7,536 nt of DNA from an uncultured Collinsella sp. (lineage in GTDB: Bacteria > Actinomycetota > Coriobacteriia > Coriobacteriales > Coriobacteriaceae): positions 1-7,536 of the forward strand of contig USJQ01000049.1 of assembly GCA_900554985.1 (NCBI GenBank), written 5' to 3'. Numbering within the stretch: the first letter of the stretch is position 1; every line of letters starts with the position of its first letter. The notes under the pieces were generated by a model. That model was given only the letters and a program-made list of their open reading frames with translations. It did no database searches and was not told where the DNA came from. The translations under genes were made by a program, and so were the position numbers. Of the stretch, positions 1 through 7,536 are shown piece by piece.

Positions 1-193
1 TGTTGGTCGAGCAGAATCTTTTGGATTCTTTGGGCGTGAGCGGCTTGGTTTTGGTAGGATGTGTCAGCGGCTTGACTAAGGGGGTTTTATAACTGCCATG
101 CAGGTAGCCGTGTTGGTAACGTTTTACCGACTTGTCAAATACCCCTCATTTTTAATGCGTCTGCAAAATGACCAATTGCTTTGACCTGCTGAA
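1..193. other. Upstream region with no supported gene
   Basis: No convincing gene lies here. The base composition is visibly more AT-rich than the coding part of the window. On the + strand, a frame open from position 3 to a TAA at 90-92 could encode the last 29 residues of a gene entering from the left (it begins LVEQNLLDSLG and ends LTKGVL). It is too short to identify or to separate from chance. A short inverted repeat, GGTAA-CGTT-TTACC, sits at 115-128, and a weak AT-rich hairpin (AGAATC/GATTCT) sits at 13-29. Neither has a T-tract or partner element that would allow a functional call. Confidence 0.4.
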
Positions 194-209
194 ACACTAT
201 ATGTTGTGT
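194..209 (+). promoter_or_regulatory. NrdR-type operator (NrdR box)
   Basis: The 16-base palindrome ACACTATATGTTGTGT differs at only one position from the generally cited NrdR consensus ACACwATATATwGTGT. NrdR is the zinc-finger/ATP-cone repressor of ribonucleotide reductase genes in many bacteria, and its boxes typically lie in or next to nrd promoters. This box is 185 bases before the nrdD start codon and directly abuts a TTGACC hexamer that could serve as the -35 element, a position consistent with repression. The location in front of an actual nrd gene makes chance unlikely. The nrdR gene itself is not in the window. Confidence 0.78.
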
Positions 210-239
210 TTGACCTAAAAAAAGAATACAGGATATAGA
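210..239 (+). promoter_or_regulatory. Candidate nrdD promoter
   Basis: TTGACC at 210-215 matches the sigma70/sigmaA -35 hexamer at five of six positions. TATAGA at 234-239 is an acceptable -10 hexamer after an 18-base spacer. Transcription would begin near 246, giving a leader of about 130 bases before nrdD. The NrdR box ends where the -35 begins, which supports this as the regulated promoter. The -10 is imperfect, and other alignments shifted by one or two bases are possible. Confidence 0.45.
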
Positions 240-243
240 TGCT
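228..243 (+). promoter_or_regulatory. Possible degenerate second NrdR box
   Basis: ACAGGATATAGATGCT matches the NrdR consensus at about 10 of 16 positions, mostly in the left half and the ATATA core. It overlaps the proposed -10 element. NrdR boxes commonly occur as pairs about 31-32 bases apart with one weaker member. Here the start-to-start distance is 34 bases, slightly out of the usual helical phase, so this is only a tentative partner for the strong box at 194-209. Confidence 0.25.
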
Positions 244-365
244 TCTTTGTCGTATGATAGATGGCGGACAGAGAACGAAGACCTTAACTGCCTCTTTTGA
301 ACGTGTCCTTGGCAGGCCCTGCCGGGCATCGTTTGGCTCTGAAGCGCAATGAGGCTACGACGCGA

Positions 366-371
366 AAGAGG
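366..371 (+). promoter_or_regulatory. nrdD ribosome binding site
   Basis: AAGAGG lies 7 bases before the ATG at 379. This decides the start codon: an in-frame ATG at 349 lacks a comparable purine-rich site and would add only a ten-residue basic leader ahead of the typical ATP-cone opening MKIIKRSG. Confidence 0.65.
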
Positions 372-378
372 CAAGAGG

Positions 379-2601
379 ATGAAGATCATCAAGCGCAGCG
401 GCACCGAGGTTGTCTTTGACATCGATAAGATCGTCAATGCCATCCGCGCCGCAAACTTGGAGGTCGAGGAGAGCTCTCGTCTTACCGACCGCCAGGTGGT
501 TTATGCGGCGCAAAACGTCGCCGAGGCATGCGAGAACGCGGGCCACACCGTTTCGGTCGAGGAGATCCAGGATTTGGTCGAGGACGAGATCATGCGTCTC
601 GACTGCTACGAGGTCGCCCGCCACTACATCATCTATCGCTATGTTCAGAGCCTGAAGCGCCAGAAGAACACGACCGACGACAAGATTCTGTCGCTGATCG
701 AGCGCAATAACGAAGAGGTCAAGCAGGAGAACTCTAACAAGAACCCGACCGTCAATTCCGTCCAGCGCGACTATATGGCCGGCGAGATTTCAAAGGATCT
801 GACTCAGCGTGTGCTGCTGCCCCAGGAGATCGTGGATGCCCACAATGAGGGCCTGATCCACTTCCACGATTCTGACTACTTTGCCCAGCACATGCATAAC
901 TGCGACCTGGTGAACCTGGAGGACATGCTCCAGAACGGCACCGTTATCTCGGGCACGCTGATCGAGAAGCCGCACAGCTTCTCGACTGCCTGCAACATCG
1001 CGACGCAGATTATCGCCCAGGTTGCTTCCTCCCAGTACGGCGGCCAGTCTATTTCGCTGACCCATCTTGCCCCGTTTGTTGAGGTGAGCCGTCAAAAGAT
1101 TCGCGGCGAGGTTGCCCGCGAGCTCGAGGAGCTCGGTGTTTCGGCATCTGCCGAAAAGGTCCGTGAGGTCGTTGAGGACCGTCTGCGCGATGAGATCCGT
1201 CGCGGCGTCCAGACGATTCAGTATCAGGTCGTGACCCTTATGACCACCAATGGCCAGGCGCCGTTCGTGACGGTCTTTATGTATCTCAATGAGGCCCGTA
1301 CGCCCCAGGAGAAGCACGACCTTGCCATGATCGTGGAGGAGACGCTTCGTCAACGCTATGAGGGCGTTAAGAACGAAGCCGGTGTGTGGATTACCCCGGC
1401 ATTCCCCAAGCTTATCTACGTGCTCGAGGACGATAACATTCGCGAGGATTCGCCGTACTTCTATCTGACCAAGCTCGCCGCCAAGTGCACCGCCAAGCGC
1501 ATGGTGCCCGATTACATCTCCGAGAAGAAGATGCGCGAGCTCAAGCTGTCGAAGGGCGAGACCGCCGGCAACGGCGATTGCTACACCTGCATGGGTTGTC
1601 GCAGTTTCCTGACGCCCGACCGCTCGGGCAACGGCTTTAACAATGTTGCCAACGCGCTGAACTATGACCCGACCAAACCTAAGTACTATGGCCGCTTTAA
1701 CCAGGGTGTTGTGACCATCAACCTGCCCGATGTCGCGCTGAGCTCGCATCAGGACATGGACAAGTTCTGGAAGATCTTCGATGAGCGCCTTGAGCTGTGC
1801 CATCGTGCCCTGCTGTGCCGTCATGAGCGCCTGATGGGCACGCTTTCGGATGCCGCGCCGATTCTTTGGCAGTACGGTGCCCTCGCTCGTCTGAAGAAGG
1901 GCGAGACAATCGACAAGCTGCTCGTGGGCGGATACTCCACCATCAGCCTGGGCTATGCCGGCCTGTATGAGTGCGTCAAGTACATGACGGGCCACAGCCA
2001 CACCGAGAAGGAGGGCACGCCCTTTGCCATGGCCGTCATGCAGCGCATGAACGACAAGTGCGCGGAGTGGAAGGCCGAAAGCGATATTGACTTCTCGCTG
2101 TACGGTACCCCGCTTGAGTCGACGACCTACAAGTTCGCCAAGTGCCTGCAGCGTCGTTTTGGCATCATCCCGGGCGTGACGGACAAGGGCTACATCACCA
2201 ACAGCTACCACGTCCACGTGTCCGAGGAGATCGACGCATTCGACAAGCTCAAGTTCGAGGGTATGTTCCAGCAACTTTCGCCGGGCGGTGCCATCTCCTA
2301 CGTCGAGGTTCCCAACATGCAGGACAACCTCAAGGCTGTCATCCGCGTGATGCAGTACATCTACGACAACATCATGTACGCCGAGCTCAACACCAAGAGC
2401 GATTACTGCCAGGTGTGCGGCTACGACGGTGAGATCAAGATTGTCGAGGATGACGGCAAGCTGGTGTGGGAGTGCCCCAACTGCGGCAACCGAGACCAGG
2501 AGAAGATGAACGTCGCTCGTCGTACGTGCGGCTACATCGGTACCCAGTTCTGGAACCAGGGCCGAACCGAGGAGATCCGCGACCGCGTGCTGCATCTCTA
2601 A
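379..2601 (+). CDS. nrdD: Anaerobic (class III) ribonucleoside-triphosphate reductase
   Basis: This 740-residue enzyme reduces ribonucleoside triphosphates to deoxyribonucleoside triphosphates under anaerobic conditions with a glycyl radical. Residues 1 to about 95 form an ATP-cone allosteric domain (KRSG at 5-8). The ten-stranded barrel follows. It includes Cys175 in HMHNCDLVN, the expected thiyl-radical cysteine, and a cysteine-rich loop with Cys401, Cys404 and Cys407 (CYTCMGC), where the second active-site cysteine is expected. Near the C-terminus, Cys677/Cys680 and Cys699/Cys702 form the CxxC...CxxC zinc site. The radical-bearing glycine is Gly718 in RTCGYIG. All key residues are present and the length is slightly above E. 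coli NrdD (712), so the gene appears intact. The start at 379 is chosen from the ribosome site and the conserved N-terminus. The radical-SAM activase gene nrdG, often adjacent, is not found downstream; a terminator follows 72 bases after the stop. Regulation by NrdR is suggested by the upstream box. Confidence 0.97.
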   Translation: MKIIKRSGTEVVFDIDKIVNAIRAANLEVEESSRLTDRQVVYAAQNVAEACENAGHTVSVEEIQDLVEDEIMRLDCYEVARHYIIYRYVQSLKRQKNTTDDKILSLIERNNEEVKQENSNKNPTVNSVQRDYMAGEISKDLTQRVLLPQEIVDAHNEGLIHFHDSDYFAQHMHNCDLVNLEDMLQNGTVISGTLIEKPHSFSTACNIATQIIAQVASSQYGGQSISLTHLAPFVEVSRQKIRGEVARELEELGVSASAEKVREVVEDRLRDEIRRGVQTIQYQVVTLMTTNGQAPFVTVFMYLNEARTPQEKHDLAMIVEETLRQRYEGVKNEAGVWITPAFPKLIYVLEDDNIREDSPYFYLTKLAAKCTAKRMVPDYISEKKMRELKLSKGETAGNGDCYTCMGCRSFLTPDRSGNGFNNVANALNYDPTKPKYYGRFNQGVVTINLPDVALSSHQDMDKFWKIFDERLELCHRALLCRHERLMGTLSDAAPILWQYGALARLKKGETIDKLLVGGYSTISLGYAGLYECVKYMTGHSHTEKEGTPFAMAVMQRMNDKCAEWKAESDIDFSLYGTPLESTTYKFAKCLQRRFGIIPGVTDKGYITNSYHVHVSEEIDAFDKLKFEGMFQQLSPGGAISYVEVPNMQDNLKAVIRVMQYIYDNIMYAELNTKSDYCQVCGYDGEIKIVEDDGKLVWECPNCGNRDQEKMNVARRTCGYIGTQFWNQGRTEEIRDRVLHL

Positions 2602-2673
2602 TACCGCTCCGGGGCTGAACCGAGAGGGCCGCTTGGGCTTTTGCTCGCTATTTCGGACAGTCCTGCGCAAGAC

Positions 2674-2699
2674 GAAGGCCACATTAAGTGGCCTTCTTT
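2674..2699 (+). terminator. Rho-independent terminator of nrdD
   Basis: GAAGGCCAC (2674-2682) pairs perfectly with GTGGCCTTC (2688-2696) around a five-base loop and is followed by TTT. The hairpin sits 72 bases after the nrdD stop. The T-tract is short (TTCTTTG), but no T-tract exists on the opposite strand, so it is oriented to stop rightward transcription before it enters gyrA antisense. Confidence 0.72.
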
Positions 2700-2767
2700 G
2701 CGTGCGGAACTCGCGACAAACCAAAACCATCTCGTCAGCCCGGCGACCATGGGGTCCCAAGGTTTTC

Positions 2768-2801
2768 AAAAAAGCGGTCGGCGCGCAGGTGCGCCGACCG
2801 C
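2768..2801 (-). terminator. Rho-independent terminator of gyrA
   Basis: GCGGTCGGCGC (2774-2784) and GCGCCGACCGC (2791-2801) form a perfect 11-base-pair GC-rich stem with a six-base loop. Read leftward, the stem is followed by six T (A at 2768-2773 on the + strand), the classic intrinsic terminator layout. It lies 40 bases past the gyrA stop codon and ends the gyrB-gyrA transcript. Confidence 0.92.
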
Positions 2802-2841
2802 CGATATATGGGGTCTGATATTTTCTACCAGCTAGGGCCTC

Positions 2842-5580
2842 TTACTCGTCTAGGAGATCCTCTGGCATGTCGTTGCCGTCGCCTAGGTCGACTGGGGCCT
2901 CTTCGGCGTCGGTTGCGGCCTCGGCGCCTTCGCCTTCGGGCTTCTCCTTGGCGGCCGTCATGCGGGCTACGGCGCAGATGCGGTCGTTGTCGTCGACGGT
3001 CATCATCTTGACGCCCTGGGTAGCGCGGCCGGTCTGGCTGATCTCGTCGGTCTTGACGCGAATGACCGTCGCGCCCTCCGTCACGATGAACAGCTCGTGC
3101 TGCGGGCCCACCGTCTTCATGGCCGCGAGGTTGCCCTTACGCTCGGTCATTTGGATGGTGTAGACGCCCTGGCCGCCGCGATTCTGCTCCGGGTAGTCCG
3201 CGACCGGCGTGCGCTTGCCGTAGCCGCGCTCGGTGATGACGAACAGATCGCCGTTGCCGTTAGTGACTTCCATGCCCAGAACGCTCACGCCGTCCTTCAT
3301 ACCGATACCGCGAACGCCGCTGGTATCGCGGCCGGTGGCGCGCACCTGCTCCTCGGAGAACATGATCGCCTTGCCCGCGGTGGTGGCCAGGATAATCTTG
3401 TCGTCCTCGCGCACGCGGCGCACGTTCAGCAGCGCGTCGTCGTCACGCAGGTTGATAGCGATCAGGCCGTCGCGACGGCTGCGGTCATATGCGCTCATCA
3501 CGGTCTTCTTGACCATGCCGCTCTTGGTGGCAAACATCAGATACTCGTCGGCAGGGAACTCGCGGCAGCTGATGACGCTCGCGATCTTCTCGCCCTCCTC
3601 GAAGGGCAGCAGGTTGACGATCGCGGTACCGCGCGCCTGGCGCGTACCCACCGGCAGCTCGTGCACCTTCAGGCGATAGACCTTGCCCTTGCTCGAGAAG
3701 AACAGCACGTACTCGTGCGTGGACGCGATGAACATCTCGTCGATGACGTCGTCCTCTTTGAGGTTGACGCCCGAGACGCCCTTGCCGCCGCGCTTCTGGG
3801 CGCGGTAGGCGGCCACCGGGATGCGCTTGACATAGCCGGTGTGGGTGATGGTCACGACCATGTCCTCGTCGGCAATGAGGTCCTCGACGTCCAGGTCCTT
3901 CTCGACATGGCTGATCTCGGTGCGGCGCTTATCGCCGAACTTCTTGGAGATCTCGCGCATCTCTTCCTTAATGACGCCCAGGATCTTCTCCTCGTGCGCC
4001 AGCAGGTCCTCGTAGTAGGCGATGGCGCGGCGCAGGCCGTCCAGCTCTTCCTGAATCTTGTCGCGCTCCAGGCCGGTCAGGCGGCGCAGCTTCATCTCGA
4101 GGATGGCCGTGGTCTGCTCGGGCGTAAAGCCAAAGCGCTCGATCAGGCGGCTGCTGGCCTCGGAGTCGGTCTGCGAGGAGCGGATAATGCTGATGACCTC
4201 GTCAATATGATCGAGAGCCATCAGGTAGCCCTTGAGGAGATGCGCGCGGGCCGGGGCCGTGTTACGGTCGAAGCGGGTGCGGCGGGTGACGACGTCGACC
4301 TGGTGGTCGATGTAGTGCTGCAGCATCTCGCGCAGGCTCAGGCATTTGGGAACGCCGTTGACGAGCGCCAGGTTGTTGGCGCCAAAGGTCGTCTGCAGCG
4401 AGGTGTACTTATACAGGTTGTTGAGCACGACCTGCGGAATGACGCCCTTCTTGAGCTCGATGACCAGACGGATGCCCTTCTGGTTGGACTCATCGCGCAT
4501 ATCCGAGATGCCCTCGATGCGCTTGTCGTTGACGAGCTGAGCGATCTTCTCCTGCAGGGTGCCTTTGTTGACCATGTAGGGAATCTCGGTAAAGACCAAG
4601 CGGCTGCGGCCGGTCTTGGTGGACTCCACGTGGGCCTTGGCGCGCACGGTAATGGAGCCGCGGCCGGTCTCGTAGCTCTGCTTAATGCCGGCGCTGCCCA
4701 TGATGATGGCGCCGGTGGGGAAGTCCGGACCGGGCATGATCTGCATGAGCTCGTCGACGGTGGCGTCGGGGTTGTCGATCAGGTAGCAGGTGGCCTCGAT
4801 CGCCTCGGTGAGGTTATGCGGGGCGATGTTGGTGGCCATGCCGACGGCGATGCCCTGGCTGCCGTTGACCAGCAGGTTGGGGAAGCGCGCAGGCAGCGCC
4901 ACGGGCTCGGCGAGCGATTCGTCGTAGTTGGGCTGCCAGTCGACGGTATCCTTCTGCAAGTCACGCAGTTCCATGGCGGGCTTGGCCAGGCGGCTCTCGG
5001 TGTAACGCATGGCCGCCGCGCCGTCGCCGTCGATGTTACCGAAGTTGCCGTGACCGTCGATGAGCGGCGTGCGCATGGAGAACCACTGCGCCAGGCGGAC
5101 CATGGCCTCATAGACCGCGAAGTCGCCATGCGGGTGGTACTTACCGATAACTTCGCCGACCGTCCAGGCCGACTTCTTATGTGGGCGGTTGGGGTAGATG
5201 CCGCTCTCGTTCATCGCATACAGGATACGGCGGTGTACCGGCTTTAAGCCGTCGCGCACGTCCGGCAGGGCGCGCGCCGTGATAACCGACATCGAATACT
5301 CGATAAACGACTGCTTCATCTCGCGGCCAAACTCCGAAATCTGGAGCTGGCCGCCGTTGATATCCTCGCCGGCCGAGGCGCCACGGTCGACTTCGCCAAA
5401 GCTCTCCTCGAGCTCACCGTCGTCGTCCTCTTCCTCATCATCATCGGCATCGGGGTTATAGGCGTCCGGGTCGCCGTCCTCGCCCTGCTCAGCACGGGCA
5501 AGCAGGCGCTTCAGATCATCGGGCATACCGGCATCGCCGGCCTCGTCCATACCCTCGTTATTGTTGATATCGTCTGCCAC
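2842..5580 (-). CDS. gyrA: DNA gyrase subunit A
   Basis: This 912-residue subunit cuts and rejoins DNA in the A2B2 gyrase that introduces negative supercoils. Residues 1 to about 82 are an acidic, low-complexity extension (Asp/Glu run at 46-54) absent from E. coli GyrA. The winged-helix core begins near residue 88, with [16 protein letters not shown] from 103. The catalytic tyrosine is Tyr193 in AAAMRYTE, matching E. coli Tyr122. The quinolone-resistance region spans 138-177: the E. coli Ser83 equivalent is Phe154, the Asp87 equivalent is Glu158 and the Gln106 equivalent is His177. The tower and coiled coil follow. The C-terminal DNA-wrapping domain opens with the GyrA box QKRGGKG (595-601), which marks gyrase rather than topoisomerase IV; a second box-like motif, QNRGGQG, lies in a later blade, and about six blade motifs can be counted. 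The last 38 residues are again acidic. The start is a GTG preceded by a strong AGGAGG. It is probably cotranscribed with gyrB. Confidence 0.97.
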   Translation of the reverse strand: MADDINNNEGMDEAGDAGMPDDLKRLLARAEQGEDGDPDAYNPDADDDEEEDDDGELEESFGEVDRGASAGEDINGGQLQISEFGREMKQSFIEYSMSVITARALPDVRDGLKPVHRRILYAMNESGIYPNRPHKKSAWTVGEVIGKYHPHGDFAVYEAMVRLAQWFSMRTPLIDGHGNFGNIDGDGAAAMRYTESRLAKPAMELRDLQKDTVDWQPNYDESLAEPVALPARFPNLLVNGSQGIAVGMATNIAPHNLTEAIEATCYLIDNPDATVDELMQIMPGPDFPTGAIIMGSAGIKQSYETGRGSITVRAKAHVESTKTGRSRLVFTEIPYMVNKGTLQEKIAQLVNDKRIEGISDMRDESNQKGIRLVIELKKGVIPQVVLNNLYKYTSLQTTFGANNLALVNGVPKCLSLREMLQHYIDHQVDVVTRRTRFDRNTAPARAHLLKGYLMALDHIDEVISIIRSSQTDSEASSRLIERFGFTPEQTTAILEMKLRRLTGLERDKIQEELDGLRRAIAYYEDLLAHEEKILGVIKEEMREISKKFGDKRRTEISHVEKDLDVEDLIADEDMVVTITHTGYVKRIPVAAYRAQKRGGKGVSGVNLKEDDVIDEMFIASTHEYVLFFSSKGKVYRLKVHELPVGTRQARGTAIVNLLPFEEGEKIASVISCREFPADEYLMFATKSGMVKKTVMSAYDRSRRDGLIAINLRDDDALLNVRRVREDDKIILATTAGKAIMFSEEQVRATGRDTSGVRGIGMKDGVSVLGMEVTNGNGDLFVITERGYGKRTPVADYPEQNRGGQGVYTIQMTERKGNLAAMKTVGPQHELFIVTEGATVIRVKTDEISQTGRATQGVKMMTVDDNDRICAVARMTAAKEKPEGEGAEAATDAEEAPVDLGDGNDMPEDLLDE

Positions 5581-5584
5581 GTTA

Positions 5585-5590
5585 CCTCCT
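5585..5590 (-). promoter_or_regulatory. gyrA ribosome binding site
   Basis: On the - strand a perfect AGGAGG precedes the GTG start of gyrA with only four bases between (TAAC). This supports the unusual long N-terminus, because no similar site precedes later in-frame starts. The same bases are also the second and third codons of a three-codon reading frame, ATG-AGG-AGG-TAA (5582-5593), that ends one base before the GTG. Confidence 0.85.
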
Positions 5591-5629
5591 CATGGTTTGC
5601 GTGGTCCATTAATCATCCTGCCACGGAGA

Positions 5630-5730
5630 CGGCTTTTCCAGGTGCCGCAGATTCGCTCGAAAGAGGAGGGAAGCGTACTTGGGTACGCGACCGACGATTG
5701 AGGGCGAAGGTGCGGTGGCTGGGAAAGCCG
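5630..5730. repeat. Large imperfect inverted repeat in gyrB-gyrA spacer
   Basis: The arms 5630-5658 and 5702-5730 are mutually complementary over 29 positions without gaps. They contain 22 Watson-Crick pairs, four T-G pairs on the + strand and three purine-purine mismatches. The main blocks are CGGCTTT/AAAGCCG, CCAG/CTGG, CCGCA/TGCGG and TTCGC/GCGAA. Inside is an almost symmetric loop (14 and 13 bases, the left one all purine), capped by a perfect hairpin, GCGTAC-TTGG-GTACGC, at 5673-5688. The element ends six bases beyond the gyrB stop codon and fills about two thirds of the spacer. No T-tract follows on the - strand, so it is not a typical terminator. It resembles an extragenic palindromic repeat or a small non-autonomous mobile element, but its family is unknown to me. 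Confidence 0.72.
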
Positions 5731-5736
5731 AACAGG

Positions 5737-7536
<1,800 letters not shown>

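Noticed and set aside
13..31. AGAATC/GATTCT hairpin followed by TTT as a terminator for an upstream gene
   Set aside because: The stem is six mostly A-T pairs and the T-run is short; too weak, and it would lie inside the possible C-terminal frame ending at 92.
39..74. Nine-base direct repeat AGCGGCTTG at 39-47 and 66-74
   Set aside because: Only two short copies with no surrounding array; likely chance or remnants of coding sequence.
115..128. GGTAA-CGTT-TTACC palindrome as a LacI-family operator or terminator
   Set aside because: The four-base centre breaks the LacI-type symmetry around a central CG, and there is no T-tract. It is too short and isolated to call.
253..258. TATGAT as the nrdD -10 element
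   Set aside because: It matches the -10 consensus well, but no -35-like hexamer or extended -10 lies at a workable distance.
349..378. Alternative nrdD start at ATG 349
   Set aside because: No good ribosome site, and it adds a basic ten-residue leader before the standard ATP-cone N-terminus; ATG 379 has AAGAGG at good spacing.
135..443. 102-residue frame on the - strand over the nrdD promoter
   Set aside because: It covers the NrdR box, promoter and start of nrdD, has no clear ribosome site and no recognisable protein family.
790..2769. 659-residue reading frame on the - strand across nrdD
   Set aside because: It is antisense to a gene with full catalytic motifs, shows no recognisable domain, and crosses both intergenic terminators. 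Long antisense frames are expected where G/C-ending codons suppress stops.
3097..5247. 716-residue reading frame on the + strand across gyrA
   Set aside because: Low-complexity product rich in Ala, Val, Leu, Asp and His, typical of a codon-bias shadow; gyrA on the other strand is unequivocal.
5608..5613. ATTAAT (- strand) as the -10 of an internal gyrA promoter
   Set aside because: No credible -35 at 16-18 bases upstream; readthrough from gyrB is a simpler explanation.

Overview
The window holds three genes on a moderately GC-rich chromosome. They are a complete anaerobic ribonucleotide reductase gene (nrdD, + strand), a complete DNA gyrase A gene (gyrA, - strand) and a gyrase B gene (gyrB, - strand) whose 5' end lies past the right edge. 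The combination of an oxygen-sensitive class III ribonucleotide reductase, a gyrB-gyrA pair, strong AGGAGG-type ribosome sites and G/C-ending codons suggests an anaerobic, high-GC Gram-positive. My best guess is a gut Coriobacteriia/Collinsella-type actinobacterium. That assignment is inference from overall character, not a database match.

Layout: positions 1-193 carry no supportable gene. Positions 194-378 are the nrdD control region, with a near-perfect NrdR-type palindrome directly upstream of a plausible -35/-10 pair, followed by a leader of about 130 bases. nrdD occupies 379-2601. Positions 2602-2841 lie between convergent genes and contain two separate hairpin terminators, one for each direction. 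gyrA runs leftward from 5580 to 2842. A 156-base spacer (5581-5736) separates it from the upstream gyrB, which runs leftward from the window edge to 5737. Nearly all of that spacer is one large imperfect inverted repeat.

How the parts work together: NrdD makes deoxynucleotides without oxygen and is probably repressed by NrdR when dNTP/dATP is sufficient. GyrB (ATPase and Toprim) and GyrA (cleavage tyrosine and DNA-wrapping domain) form the A2B2 gyrase that introduces negative supercoils. The gyrB-gyrA order matches the common dnaA-dnaN-recF-gyrB-gyrA cluster, so the replication origin may lie beyond the right edge; this is inference.

These are ordinary housekeeping genes, and I see no evidence of a new multi-gene system. 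Four points deserve a second look. GyrA has phenylalanine at the position equivalent to E. coli Ser83, the main quinolone-resistance site. GyrA has a long acidic N-terminal extension. The gyrB-gyrA spacer is a 101-base inverted repeat whose non-Watson-Crick positions are mostly G-U on the strand opposite to gyrase transcription. Finally, nrdD carries an NrdR box but has no adjacent activase gene.
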